Below, one piece after another: positions 31,915-43,875 of a stretch of DNA of 64,000 nucleotides (positions are counted from its first letter, which is position 1; every line of letters begins with the position of its first letter). The stretch comes from Trichobilharzia regenti (Eukaryota > Platyhelminthes > Trematoda > Strigeidida > Schistosomatidae), in the NCBI GenBank assembly GCA_944472135.2, contig OX235262.1, forward strand, positions 23,297,362 through 23,361,361. Reading direction: 5' to 3'. A program made the position numbers and the translations under genes. The notes under the pieces were generated by a model that saw only the letters and a list, made by a program, of their open reading frames with translations, was not told the origin of the DNA and searched no databases.

Positions 31915-33106
31915 ATAACCGCTGAACATCTCTTTAAATATACAAAAGTTTAGTCGGTATACACAGACGCATGAATCTTGTGTATAGAATGTAGACACAT
32001 AGAAAAGGGTAAAAGAAAACACTGAACAAATCATTAATATTTCACAGCTGTTATTATTATTATTATTAATATTATTATCATTATTAATTGTACTTTTTCT
32101 TTAAATTAACAATAATAAAACACCCAAAAGGGAAGAAAATATAAAAGAAATAATTGCAAAAGAAAGCAAAATTGTAGGAGAGCCTGCTCACACATATACG
32201 CACACACACAAACAAACCAATAGGCGTCCACAATTATTATGAGATTATAAAAGTGAAAAAGAGTTAAGGGAAAGAAACGGCAGGATAAAATGCTGGAAAC
32301 CACAGCCCGCCTCCCTCCGTTGAAAATAATTTCAAGATTAATTTCATATCGCAAAGACACACAGACACACACACACACATACACATGTGAATAGATGGAT
32401 GGGGAAGGGGGGGGAAAGACAGAGTACAATATCCAAGGCAATAAAATAAACAAGATAATAATAATAATAGTAATAATAATTGTCCGTCACTAAAATTAGT
32501 TAGTCTAAACAAGAAATATATATTAGTTAAACGTATATATATAAATATATATGACGTATTTGGACTAGGCAATAAGGAAAGGATAGCAGATCACATTACA
32601 CGATTCAATTCGATTCGACTTCATGATTAAAACAAAAAACACTATCACATCATATTAACAATAATAATAATAAAAATAATAAATAAATAAATAAAGTAAA
32701 ATAATAGTTATTATCATAATAAACCCTATTATACATGAAATAAAAAACTGATTAATTAGTTAGTTGAAATATTCGTTGATAATATATTAATTAATAATGT
32801 CGACTTTACATGACGGAAAGGGCGGGGGGAGCTGAGGGCAGGTGTGGTGTTTGGATACTGTTGGGATACTGTAGTCAAACATCCATAATGCATTATTTAT
32901 GTCTCAAAGCGGAATAATAAGGTGTTATCCATGTATTGTCGCCATATTTTTCAGTTTTATTCTGAGAATCTCTTCGATTCAATAGAAGAGAGAGAAGGAA
33001 AAACACGATAAGTTATAGACAGTTTAGGGGTAGCGGTGGGGATTGAGGTGGTCGGGGGTGGGGGTAAATTTCCTGTTCTATAACATCAAAAGCAGCAGCT
33101 ATCAGT
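31915..33106. other. AT-rich region 3' of the HDAC gene
   Basis: It includes simple repeats (ATT near 32050, CA near 32358, AATA near 32660) and the likely HDAC 3' UTR at the right. G-rich tracts at 32402 and 33050. No other gene recognised. Confidence 0.5.
32956..32961 (-). promoter_or_regulatory. Candidate poly(A) signal of the HDAC gene
   Basis: The plus strand reads TTTATT, i.e. AATAAA on the minus strand, about 146 nt after the HDAC stop codon. It is the nearest canonical signal downstream of the stop. The area is AT-rich, so chance occurrence is possible. Confidence 0.4.
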
Positions 33107-33371
33107 TCAAGTTTGATCCATATGTAATTTAGCCATATAATCAGACAAAGGTGAATTACTAAATCCATAGGCAGTTGTAGCTGGTGTTGCTGCTATCGTC
33201 GATGCAATGCCAGATGGATTCACTGGCGTCGTTGTTGTAGGTGGTGTAGTTGTTGGCGCATAAGACATCATAGTATTGTCATTTAATTTTCTACTCTTTA
33301 TGGCACTTAATTCAGTCTCTTTATTTCTTTCAATTAATTGATGCTCCATATGAATAGCTTCAGAAAATGAC
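33107..33371 (-). CDS. HDAC4: HDAC class IIa last exon: C-terminal tail and stop
   Basis: Acceptor TTCTCAAAG|GTCATT supplies the third base of the split ATG, giving VAMSFSEAIHMEHQLIERNKE, then a Thr/Pro/Ala-rich stretch, and ends KLHMDQT with TGA at 33109-33107. The junction residues resemble the TAMASLS segment of the HDAC4 tail. The rest is not conserved, as is usual for class IIa C-termini, which hold a nuclear export signal in vertebrates. Phase agreement with exon D and position on the same strand are the main evidence. An alternative downstream coding exon is not needed because the frame closes here. Confidence 0.78.
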
Positions 33372-33689
33372 CTTTGAGAAATAAAATGAGAAGAAAATAC
33401 AGTGACACATAGATAGATAGATATAAAAAAATAATACTGAATGGATTACAATAGAAAATATTTTCAAATCTTGTAAAGATCTTTCTGCTTTTTTTCCCTC
33501 TATGGTAACACTTAATGTGCATTCGTTTGAGAATAGTGACAATGTCTCTTTGTTGATAGACTTTAAATACTTTTCTGGACAATACCACTTTGAGTTAGGT
33601 TTAACCAGGGTAGACTGCGGATGAATTAGGTTCCAAACAAATGGGACAACCCTCCATCGATCTAGCTAGCATCCGCTACTGACTGATAT

Positions 33690-34465
33690 CAGTGGTGTTC
33701 AACTACTTTTCACCTCTGACTGGTTTCAACATAGAGATTTGCACTGATGTGCAGCAGTTCGAGTCGCCACACTTCCTCTTGTAGCACATAAACCAGGAGA
33801 AATTAAAAAGAAATGCAAAATAGAGACATTAAACCCAGATATGAGATAAAAAGAATAGTAATATCGAAGAGTAAGATAGTTCTATTGGAAATTATAAGGA
33901 GTGGATACATCTGCATCAGTGACTGACAACGATTTTGAGCCATATCACCGATTGTCTCCAGCCTTCATTGGTTTTTACTGTCCCAAGGACCCAAACCAGT
34001 CAGGAAGTCTACACCTTCCTACGTGTCCAGCTTAAACTAACTGTTGTGGATTTCATTGATGGGCGGAGCTATGTTTTGGTTTGACCGCCGCTAGCTCTTC
34101 TACATTGCCAGTCGGTCGAGGAAGGCGATGTGCTAGACATGCATGTGTAACACATGTCCTAACCATCTCAGTCGATGTAGCTTCACAGCCTCGTCGATTG
34201 ATTTCCCCTCCCACTCACCTATCTAGCACTCGACCGATGCTTAACCTGAATATTGCTCACCCTATTATACCATTTCACACGGGAGATAGGACGCAGACAA
34301 TTATGATCGATGACAGCTAACCAACCTTTTCATGTCATTCACTCGCACTCACAACCATAAAGGAGGACCAAGCGGACTGCTGAGCAGTACATACACACAC
34401 GGATATCACATCTACGCCAGTTTACGCCGTCTCTCTGGCTCTTTTCCAACCTGACCCTATGTCAG
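33690..34465 (-). pseudogene. RTE-1 decayed copy (3' part)
   Basis: On the minus strand it matches the RTE-1 C-terminal coding and 3' UTR, including the region complementary to CGATTGTCTCCAGCC and the RLRWLGHVLRM stretch. Small insertions break the frame. Confidence 0.72.
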
Positions 34466-34469
34466 CTAA

Positions 34470-35165
34470 CATTGTATAGTAAAAAGGAAGATATAATAAT
34501 GATTTCAGCTGCTGCTGCTGTTGTTATTGTTGTTTCCTTTTTAACAAAAAGGACAAAAAGGCGTCACAACACAGTAGATAGTTAAGGCACAAAGAAAAAG
34601 AAAACGGAGAAATCCTGATCTATAATTGATTTTCCCTGTCTCATTGAAAAGTGATACACAGATGTGAAAATGCACACATGCATGCATACATACATAGGGC
34701 AAACTTAATTTAATACTAAGATTATTTATTTTACTTATCGTGTAGAAATGAGAGGAAACAACAAGAAATATCACTATAGAGACTTTAATTTCCTATCCTT
34801 ATCTAGTATATTTTTGACCACAACAAAATGATACTACTTCTACTTCTAATAGCCTACAAGAATAACTAGGGAAAATATATAGAGACAGACTACTAGTAAG
34901 TAGGCTGTTAAGTTATAAATCCTAGAAGTTTAGAGAAGTGAAATTAGACATGTATGGCATCACACTGAGTGAGAGTGAGAGAGATAAAAATTATCACGTC
35001 AACATTCACCATTCATATTTTCGCCAACTCATGATAATTTCATCCACTAATTTCTCTTGGTACATTCATAGAAAGAAAGACCAAAATTCGGAGTATGATA
35101 TCATTCTGTTTCACAGGTCCTCATCATCAGCTGCATAGCACTACTTGAAATTACAAGGGATGTAA
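34470..35165. other. HDAC intron, no element recognised
   Basis: No coding or repeat signal was found apart from short simple repeats. Confidence 0.4.
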
Positions 35166-35169
35166 GGGA

Positions 35170-35312
35170 ATGGTGTTTGAAACTATGGACACTGGGGTCG
35201 ACACTCGGTGGGGAACACCATCACTCACTGAGGAATGCAGGTACATTTAGATGACGAGCCCCGAGTAGGGTGAAATGCTCATCCTGGAGTCCACTGCTAC
35301 TTCCATTAGAGA
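35170..35312 (+). mobile_element. HH-SINE, head and hammerhead
   Basis: GTGTTTGAAACTATGGACAC and GGGGTCGACACTC replace the A/B box region. A hammerhead follows at 35237. It lies antisense in an HDAC intron. Confidence 0.7.
35237..35297 (+). ncRNA. Hammerhead motif, probably inactive
   Basis: The core is ATGACGA (C3 to A), stem II GCCCCGAGTAGGGT and GAAATGCTCATC, before CTGGAGTCCACTGC. Confidence 0.7.
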
Positions 35313-35314
35313 TA

Positions 35315-36015
35315 AGATTTTATTTTGATAAATCACACAGTGTTGTTATATAGCAATATTAACTGATGACTACGTTTCGAGGACAAACTATTGCCACTCA
35401 TAGTCATATCAAGTCACTCACACAACTTTTTTCCTTCATTTATATACAATCAGATGGGGAATAAGATGAGTGTTTTTATATTCCAAATAAGTAACTTGTT
35501 AGAATGTTATGATGTATGTGAAAGATTATTTAGATTATTTATTATCCTCCTCTGATTTGACTGACTGGTGGTAATAATATCTTCCATATCTGTGGTATTT
35601 GCTTTGAGTCATTTTTGTTGCATGCGTTGGGTGTAGACTCGATGAGCCAAGCAGGATTCAGTAATCAACCTCTCTCTATCTCCACCTACCTATATTACTC
35701 TTTAGAGTTTTAACCCTCTCCAACCCTATTGTGTGGATGTGTGTTAATGCATGCGGTGCAATCGCTGAGTTGTTTTCTAAATTACTAATCTTCTCGTGGT
35801 CAACCATTCTTACCTAAGCTAAATTCTTGTGTTCTGACAATCTGATAACCCTGACCTACTAGTTTGACCTATACAGTTGACCTCACAGTCATTGCACGGT
35901 ATTTTGAAAATTATATTTTGTTTAATTGGTCTGTAGGCTAGAAGACCCAGTGGATCCAATTAAACAAAATAATATAATTTACAAAATACCTTGCAGTGAC
36001 TGTAAGGTCAACTAC
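35315..36015 (-). pseudogene. Penelope-like nuclease fragment with an inverted repeat end
   Basis: On the minus strand near 35900 it reads KIPCNDCEVNCIGQTSRSG, a GIY-YIG core. 35865-35930 is repeated inverted at 35958-36015 (ACAGTCATTGCACGG against CCTTGCAGTGACTGT) with a ~28-bp spacer. The terminal region is at 35330-35560. Confidence 0.7.
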
Positions 36016-36024
36016 AGAAATGTA

Positions 36025-36560
36025 AGGGAGAAAGGAAAGTAACATGGAAAAACAGGAGGGCTTGATGAATATGCGAGATCACAATGTCTGAGACGCTGAG
36101 GACAATTTTGAACAGTAACACCAATACCCTCTAACCATTGGTTCATAGAATCCTGACAACGCCAAAGAGCTAAGTCTACACCTCCCTATGTGGCTGGCTT
36201 AAACTGACTGTTAGAAAACTTCATGGGCTAATACCATGTTTCTATTTGACCACCACCACTAGCTCTTTTCCAACCTGATCCATCCTATGTCAGCAAACAT
36301 TGCCCGTCGTGTAAGCTGATGGCCTGGCATGCATAACACATAACCTAACCAACTTCTTAATCGATACGACTTCACAACCTCATCCATTAACCTTCCCTCC
36401 TTGCCTAACACTTGACCGAAGCCTAACCTCAATACTACTCACTCTATCGTACCATCTAACAGGGGAGATAGAATGCAGACACATATGATCAAAGACAGCC
36501 AGCCAGCCAGCCAGACTTTTAATATCTTCCACTTCTTAAAGAGGGAAGGTTACACAGCCA
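36025..36560 (-). pseudogene. RTE-1 decayed copy
   Basis: The minus strand follows the C-terminal coding part of RTE-1; a CCAG tandem tract sits at 36498-36514. Confidence 0.65.
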
Positions 36561-36974
36561 TAAGGGAGGATGGAGAGAAATTTCAAATTACCGGCATCAG
36601 TAAATGAATGAATTTCTTAGTACAATTTATCAACGGAAAAAACATTTCTCAACAGTTTTACCTCCAAGATAGACGTATTAAAGTAAAAAAAGAAAAAAAG
36701 TAAGATTGAAGTATACTCATATACTCATACCGGTAATAAATTACTTTCTTCGATGTTTACCTAACAATCACGTGTAAAATAAACAAAACGATAATATACT
36801 TAAGCCGGAAAAAAGAAAAGATATGACGATTTCACTTAGATTCATACTGCTCTTACTGAGTGCATTAAATAAACATGGTAGTATTTATGAGAAAGAGAAA
36901 GTTAGCTGGATCTAACACAATGTGATACACATATAACAGTAAATAGGTTAATTATTGTTTTCTAATTGGCTATA
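36561..36974. other. HDAC intron, no element recognised
   Basis: AT-rich, nothing recognised. Confidence 0.4.
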
Positions 36975-37185
36975 ATGTGCGTTGGTGGCACAGCGGTAGA
37001 ATACTCGATTGCCATGCAGGTGGACCGGAGTTCGATCCCTGGCCACCGACGCACTCCTTTACCTCGCTAAAGGCAGTAATAAGACTGGTAAAGACGGAAG
37101 GTGGGGCATGAAGCAGGCTAGCAACCTCATCTCGTAAAATTAAAAACCACTGCTAAAGAAACTTCAAGCCGGAACTATGGTCACA
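36975..37185 (+). mobile_element. SINE-B, tRNA-headed
   Basis: GCGTTGGTGGCACAGCGGTA and GGAGTTCGATCCC are the Pol III boxes; the body matches 23048-23293. Confidence 0.8.
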
Positions 37186-37299
37186 TCACAAACTTGACTA
37201 TCTGTCCACTTCAGTGTGCACCAAACAAAGGACTAGACACACTACACTGGTTACTGACTAGTATCCAATCGAAAGTATCCAGTACAGTCCTACAGAAGG

Positions 37300-37495
37300 T
37301 CAATCGCCAGCCCGAATAGCTCAGTGATAACGTATCTGACTGAAGTATTGGGTCACGTAGGTACGAGTCTCAAAAAGGGACACGAGTACATCCGAGGTTG
37401 CAGATACTCCTTGATGACTGATGACTGCCAACTAACACGAAACCTAGGTGAAGCAAGGCTTCCTGTGGCCGATTTCCTCCAACCATCTAATTTAA
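37300..37495 (+). mobile_element. SINE-D, tRNA-headed
   Basis: It matches 428-636 from AAGGTCAATCGC to CTCCAACCATCTAAT; the B box is degenerate (GGTACGAGTCTC). Confidence 0.7.
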
Positions 37496-37499
37496 ACAC

Positions 37500-38025
37500 A
37501 ATTTTAAAGGTGATAATATTGCAGGAATAGTTAACAGAAGATTGACTACCTTACTAGTCATAATTTATCCTGCAGGTAAGAATTGGTTCCCGTTCATCGG
37601 ACAACCTGCTCTATCAAACGCCTGAAACCCGATTGATGTGTTCATGAACAAGTAATTATTAGTCTTTCATCTCCCCGTCAACTGGATGTCTCTACTTTCT
37701 CTCTCTCTGTCTCTCTCCCACTTTCATTTGATCATGTAATCTTTGCTTTTAGCCCCCCCTCCTCCCCCTCTGACATAGTGTAATTTTGCTAGTCTCTTGT
37801 TTCTATAATTTGAGTTGAACTCACCATATTCTTATTCAACTCGACAGTTACTCATCACCTATCTTATTCACATCTTTTGTTTATTACGTAATTCTTTCCA
37901 CTTTATCCAGGCGTTTACTCTGCATAAGTTTCATTTCTGAGTAGTATATTAACTCTATAGTGTCCTGTCAGCTAACATTATGTGACATTTCTAGGCTATC
38001 AAGTGTTAGCTTGCAGGAATTTGGT
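37500..38025. other. HDAC intron, no element recognised
   Basis: Pyrimidine-rich tracts near 37700 and 37750; no gene. Confidence 0.4.
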
Positions 38026-38029
38026 CGGT

Positions 38030-38540
38030 TACAGGATTTCATCATGAGCTGACACCGGTTTGAGAACTATTGAAAAGCCTGGGAGTACTGGACAGATGTT
38101 TCGTACCAGTTCGGGAGCCTTCAGTACTACGCACCCATTAGAGGAGGTTCGAACCCAGGACCTTCCGATTACCAGGTAAGCTCGTAGACCATTCTCAGCC
38201 ACTGAGACTCAGTCCAATGGCCATCCTATGAATTCCAACTTCTACCAGCTCACTAGCTAATGTCTTCGGCGAGTATTTGTCTTCATATCCACCATAAGAG
38301 AATAGGTACTTACAGAAGATTGTGGCTGGCGATCGCACTATACACTGAGAACTGGTAGAAGTTAAAATTTATGGGTCATTATATCCGTCACCAGTGGCTT
38401 ATTTGTCTACGAGATCTTCTTGTAAAGAGAAGGTCCTGAACTCGAACCCGTTGGATGAGTACTACCAATGATTCTCAAACTAGGAAGAAACGGCTGTCTA
38501 GTACCCCCAGATTTTCCAATAGTTCTGCAACCCATGAAAT
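38030..38540. mobile_element. SINE-C inverted pair
   Basis: A minus-strand unit (38030-38265) begins CAGGATTTCATCATGAGCTG. A plus-strand unit (38345-38535) follows after an ~80-bp centre. Confidence 0.68.
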
Positions 38541-38575
38541 TTGTTAGTATATTAATATCGTCCAGTACACAAACT

Positions 38576-39250
38576 TAAAAACTGCTTTAGGCTGTGTGCA
38601 GATGACGAGAAGCCAATAAAATAAAAAGAAACTATGAAGGTACCATCTTATTTTGAACAAATTGTGTATGAGAAAGGACGAAATTCCTAACAGTGTTACT
38701 ATCATTTTATTGAGAAAGCCAAACACACCAATTATCGGCATACTACAATGATGTTGTTAAACGGTTAAATACAATCGTCAAGAAGTAGTGAGATCTAATT
38801 CTTCTGAGTTCTGCTCACTGTATTACATCATCAACTTATCTGATCACATGTGCACCTAAACTTTAAAATGTTGATCTTCTCTCATCTAATTATATTAGCT
38901 ATTACTAATTTTCTTTTGTTACCACCGTAATAACACAACTGTTAGTTAAGTTTTTTTAAAGAAACTTCTCTCTACCAAGATATACATAAATGTCGTTACA
39001 TTTTAGACACCCTGTAAATCGCAACGCCTTACTTTACTATGACGCTCTGACAATATGCTTGCTAATGGACAAAAGTTTGTTAAAATTGTACACTTTTTTA
39101 TTTTATTAAAGAATTCAGGTTGTACGCAGCTGATGATGGGAGCCGACGAAATAAAATGGATCCAGATTATTCTGCGCCAATGTCTCTTCTTTCTTTGTTC
39201 AAATTTATCAAAAAGGAATCATTGTATGACATACACATGAATATTGGCGA
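38576..39250 (+). repeat. Two PLE terminal-repeat fragments
   Basis: 38590-38650 holds CAGATGACGAGAAGCC and AATAAAA, a decayed hammerhead. 39108-39250 holds a better one and the following TTGTTCAAATTTATCAAA seen after other pLTR copies. No PLE coding part lies between them. Confidence 0.6.
39126..39175 (+). ncRNA. Hammerhead-like motif in a PLE terminal repeat
   Basis: GCAG-CTGATGA, TGGGAGCCGAC, GAAA, ATAA/TTAT stem III and CTGC pairing with GCAG. Stem II does not form cleanly. It is antisense to the HDAC gene. Confidence 0.5.
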
Positions 39251-39307
39251 GGAAAAGCAACAAAAAAATAGTCCAGAGACAAAAAAAGCCCCATTTCTAA
39301 AACCTAC

Positions 39308-39645
39308 ATGGCAACAATCTCTTCAGATACATTTGTAAAACATTTCCAACCAGTTTTAGCATGATGTCGTATTGTAGTCATCAAATTGACAACAGCTTCT
39401 GGTCTAGGCGGACGAATTAATTCAGATTTCGGTATCCAATAAGAAGCATTCATCCATGCCTCTTGAGCACCATTAACATCTATACATTGATTCAATGGAT
39501 CATCGTTCAAGACAGGAATCCAGTGAGTTTGTGACGCTGGAAGTAATAAAGCATTTAAGCAGGATGTAATACAGTCAGCTACTGTTGCCGGAGAATAACC
39601 GCCTTCTAAAGCCAAGACTATACGACTGTTTGATATGGACATACA
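39308..39645 (-). CDS. HDAC4: HDAC class IIa exon D: catalytic Tyr and end of domain
   Basis: The exon has 338 nt between acceptor CATTCCCAG|TGTATG and donor GCCAT|GTAGGT. Joined in phase 0 to exon C it reads [22 protein letters not shown], matching [21 protein letters not shown] of HDAC4. The last residue of EGGY is the position where vertebrate class IIa enzymes carry His and active deacetylases carry Tyr; here it is Tyr. The rest (ATVADCITSCLNALLLP, then RPPRPEAVVNLMTTIRHHAKTGWKCF) corresponds to the final helices of the domain and the start of the class IIa C-terminal tail. The exon ends in the second base of a Met codon that the last exon completes. Confidence 0.92.
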
Positions 39646-39951
39646 CTGGGAATGAGATACAATAAAAACAAATCGAATAAAAAGAAAATAATCGATATAA
39701 TGCATGCAGTTATATAAAAATTATACTCGTTATCATTAGAAAAATGAATAATTAATAAAAAAAATTCCATTAATTTGTTCCTCATCACATTCTTCTACAC
39801 AGTTATATACGATGTAAATGTTGTATTAAATTACATTGAATCCACATAGTACCAACAGACAGATTACATGTCAAAAGCATCCGTGTAAGAGACTGATAAT
39901 GCGCATCAATGGAACACTAAACTGTCCAAATACAAACTGATAAATATGGGC

Positions 39952-40947
39952 TGCAATCTTCGAATGTTTGGCATGCGATTCACTCCCACCGTGAAATGTA
40001 AGATGATTCCACAGGACTGGACTACATTGACCAACTCCTAGTTTAGAAATAGGAAGTGAAGTGGTTGGTGGAGCACGTTGACCGCTTCACTTATTTAGGA
40101 AGTACCATCAGCCAATGACAACGGGTTGATCTCTGACGCAATCTCAGCTGAGTACGGATACAGAGGGCTAGTTTCGCGTATGCCAGTTTACGCTTGTTAG
40201 ACGTGATATCCGACCGGCTATCAACCAAAAAGCGTGTGTACTACTAAGCAGTCCGCTCCGTCCTCCTTTACAGCTGGCTGTGAGACCTGGCTATTGAGAG
40301 TGAATGACATGAAAAGGTTGACCAGCTGTCTTTGATCATAGATGTCTGCGTTCTATCTCCCGTGTGAAGTGGTATAATAAGGTGAGGGATATTGAGGTTA
40401 GGCGCCGAGTGGCAGGTAGGTGGGAGGGGAAATCAATCGACGAGGCTGTGAATTTACATCGACTGAGATGGTTAGGACATGTGTTACGTATGCCTAGACA
40501 TAGCCTTCTTCGACCAACTGGGAATGTTGGCTGACATAGGGTCAGGCTGGAAAAGAGCTAGCGGTTGTCAAACCAAAACATGACTTCGTCAGTCAGTGAA
40601 ATCCACAACTGTTGATTTGAGCCGGACATGTAAGAAGGTTTAGACTGGCTTCCTGGTTGGGGTCCTCGGGACGGTAGAAATCAATGAAGGCTGGAGACAA
40701 TCGGTGATATGGCTCGAAATTGTTCTCAATGGCTGGTGCAGATGAATCCACTCCTTGTGACTTATAATACACAATGAAACTGTTTTGTTCTTCGTTACTA
40801 TTATTCCTTTGTATCACACCTCTGTTTACTGTCTCTATTATGCATTTATTCTACTTTCTTGTCTTGCTTTGTGTGCTACAAGGAGGGAGTGAGGCGATTT
40901 GAACTGTTGCACATCGGTGCAAAGTTCTACGTCGAAAACAGACAGAA
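39952..40947 (+). pseudogene. RTE-1 decayed copy
   Basis: It follows RTE-1 from the region after YADD (GMRFAPAKCKM) to the 3' UTR ending GTCGAAAACAGACAG. Compared with the intact copy it carries a series of short insertions, often four bases. Confidence 0.85.
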
Positions 40948-40984
40948 AAATGAGATAAGTTAAAGGAAGTAACGTGTTGAATAA

Positions 40985-41840
40985 AAATCTGACAGTAAAA
41001 TTGCCTCTTTAGACATCCTACTGACAAAGAGATCAGACAGTCGCATTGAAAAAACTACTTGAACTGGTCAATATACACATTTTCACAGCTTTCTTCCTCC
41101 TCCCTGGTATGAAAGAAGTTTGGTAAAGATCCCAAGTTACAGCATCAGAAGTATTTGTTCAGAAGACGCAGTCGAAGACGACGGGGCTTATGGAGTTGTA
41201 TATGACATGTTAATTGAAAAAATGCCACCCTGTGGTGTAGTCAGCTCAACACTTAAAACATGCCCAAGAGAGTAGGAAGAAATTCCTCTGTATCTGTTAA
41301 CAAGAAGCCTCTATATAGACACGATTACAATTCAAACATGATGTATCAAGTGAAATAATAACCAGCTAGTTGAGGGAATCGATCCGATGAACGTTTAATG
41401 CCGACAAGATGCAGCTTATATTTTTTATACAAACCAGTTGTGATTCTGAAAATGAATGATGAAGTACGCAGGCTAGCCACAACTAACTATAGAGCAAGTT
41501 ATGTTGGCTGTTGGGACAACACTTACCAGTGTGGTTAAGTAAAAGTGCTGCTAATAACCACCAACAGTTCTGTATTGGACTACTATGTGCAAACAGGTCA
41601 CAATGCCTCACATTGATTGAAGAGTCCTTCACCCTCATCTATCGGGTACAAAATAATTTACCAAAGGTCTCCAGATACGGAACACTTTGAAGAGCAGAAA
41701 CACTGTTGCACTTCGCTTAAATCAACTGGAGCTGTGTGTGCGCAGAAGAAACCAGTCCAGTCGACCACTATTATAACTCTGCCACCGGCTGCCCTTCAAC
41801 CTACAAAATTCATGAGTTCTGTCTTACTTCCCATAAAATT
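40985..41840 (+). pseudogene. Penelope-like decayed copy
   Basis: It parallels 12700-13900: GGTCAATATACACATTTTCA matches the RT-linker region, and AGTTATGTTGGCTGTTGGGA the nuclease region. No open frame of length. Confidence 0.65.
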
Positions 41841-41967
41841 ATCTGATATTTAGTCAGTCTAGTGTTAGATATCAGCGAATTACCCGTCTCTTAATGATGC
41901 TTTCGAAATGGAATCTTTGTTGAGAATATTGATTTAATGTTATTTGAAACTCTTCCTTTGTCAATAG

Positions 41968-41970
<3 letters not shown>

Positions 41971-42024
<54 letters not shown>
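41971..42024. repeat. (TA)n microsatellite
   Basis: 27 TA units. Confidence 0.95.
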
Positions 42025-42027
<3 letters not shown>

Positions 42028-42029
42028 GT

Positions 42030-43055
42030 GGACTGCATTATGCGTCACACAGTGGGAAACGAACAGATAGGGATATCCTAGACCGACGTGAAGAACCTAG
42101 AAGACCTGGATTTCGCACGTGGAAGATTTATGTTTGATGTCACACAAAATCGAAGACTTACAAGCGAAAACCGACCGCCAAACTGGTCGAAGAAGCAGCC
42201 AGCAAAGATAGGACTCCAGGTGAGCATAGACAAGACGGAGGTTATGAAAATAACCAACCAACAACAACAACAATAACAGCAACATCCAGTGTCAATCACC
42301 ATCAATGGGAGGTATTTGAAAGAGGTTACTTCATTCATTCACTTATCTAGGGAGAGCATTGTCTCAACTACAGGAACGGAGGAACGGACGAGGATGTCAA
42401 ATCAAGCGAGAATCGGGAAGGCGAGAAACACATTCATCAACATTCATCAAACAAATCTAGAAATCTTCGTCACTCAGCCACCATCAACAACAAAATTCGG
42501 TAGGATTTTCAATACAAACAACGCCAAGTCAGTCAGTTCTTCTATACGGATCGGATCAGAAACTTGGCGGCCGGGCGGGCGGATCACAAAGAATATTTCC
42601 AACAGACTAGCTTTTGCAGACCTTTATCAACAACTAACTCTCATCGCTGGATCTATACTGAAGATCAGATCAGATGGCCGGGCCGGAAACAATCACCAAC
42701 AAGAAACTATGGGAACAAACATAACAAAACAAGAAGCAATCGCCAACCAACAAATATACAGGAGAAAGTGGAGATGGATTGGAAACTAGCTGAGCAAGAG
42801 GCCGCTGGGTGACATGGCACGGCGCGTCAGGCCATTGTTCGAGTGGAACCAGGCCGAAAGGGAAGTGGCGAGCGGGACGTCAGTGTGAAGGTGACATGGA
42901 GGAGATCGTGTGAAGAGGAGTTGAAAGAGTATAGACTAAGATGGATGCAGGTGAAAAGTACAGCAGAAGAAAGACAGAAGTTGCAAGTAGGGGGAGACGT
43001 GCAGTTGAAGCCCTATGTTCCACTAGGAACCCAAGGGAACAATAATAATAAATAA
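42030..43055 (+). pseudogene. RTE-2 decayed copy
   Basis: Recognisable blocks are VSIDKTEVMKITNQQQQ, SITINGRYLKEVTSF and the C-terminal TWRRSCEEELKEYRLRW. It ends GTTCCACTAGGAACCCAAGG about 55 bp past the donor of HDAC exon C. Confidence 0.82.
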
Positions 43056-43110
43056 TAAAATACGGAACACTAATGATAATAATAGCAATAATAATTCTTC
43101 ATATCCTAAC

Positions 43111-43875
43111 CTGATGTGTAATCCATGCGAACAGTCCAGCTGATACAGAATAACCACCGAGTGCTTCACCATGACCATAAGCAGCATCATAACCAGCTGA
43201 GATTAAGATAATATCTGGTTGAAATTCATGTCCAACAGGTATAACAACAGATCGCATTGCAGCTAAATATTCTGCATCACTTAAACCCAATAAAGGTTCA
43301 TTCATAGGACGATGTTGTGCCGATGCCGCCGCTGATGATGATGTAGTTGATGATGACGATTGATGAGGTAGTGATTTCCTTTCTGTCTGTTGATATTGAT
43401 GGTGATAATGGTGATGATAGTGGTGATGGTGTTGATGATGACGTGAATGACATTGACACTGTGATTGATTTGATTCAGATAACAGGCTATCAGATTTATC
43501 ATCAGAACATGATTCAGCTGATTGTGATGGATTAAATAATCCACAATTTGTTTGAATATACGATAAAGATGATGATGAACGTACTGACTGGGATAAACAA
43601 AATGAACACAACTGACTACTACCACTACTACTAATACTTCCACAACCTGTACTTATTGTTTGTTGATTCATTGATGAACATGTACAATATGATAAGTCGA
43701 CAGTATCATGTCGACATTGTTGTATTGAACATCGACATGTTGATGATGAAAATGATGATAACGATGAAGAAGATTTCTCTGGTTCCGATGAATTTGATTT
43801 ATCTGAATAACTTTGATGATGTCTACTACATGGTGCACCTTCAACGACATGATCACCATGATTGCACAATACTTG
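43111..43875 (-). CDS. HDAC4: HDAC class IIa exon C: large low-complexity insertion plus third zinc ligand
   Basis: The exon has 765 nt (255 codons, phase 0 at both ends). The acceptor is ATGAATAG|CAAGTA and the donor ACATCAG|GTTAGG. The first ~200 residues are low-complexity, rich in Ser, Cys and His, with a His-rich run (HHQHHHHYHHHYHHQ). Homology resumes at LSDAEYLAAMRSVVIPVGHEF, equal to DAEYLAAFRTVVMPIASEF of HDAC4, and continues through PDIILISAGYDAAYGHGEALGGYSVSAGLFAWITHQ. The Asp of SAGYDAA is the third zinc ligand. The insertion therefore sits in the loop between the NIAW strand and the DAEYL helix. The acceptor is weak (few pyrimidines), so the exact 5' edge is less certain than the reading frame. 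Confidence 0.87.

Noticed and set aside
33715..34465. Additional HDAC exon inside the last intron
   Set aside because: The coding-like signal belongs to a decayed minus-strand RTE-1 copy, and exons D and E already join in phase.
36498..36514. CRISPR-like or regulatory direct repeats (CCAG units; also 63949 and 55604)
   Set aside because: They are short tandem duplications inside retroelement copies without spacers.
43347..43643. Asp- and Ile/His-rich ORFs on both strands
   Set aside because: They are shadow frames of the low-complexity part of HDAC exon C.
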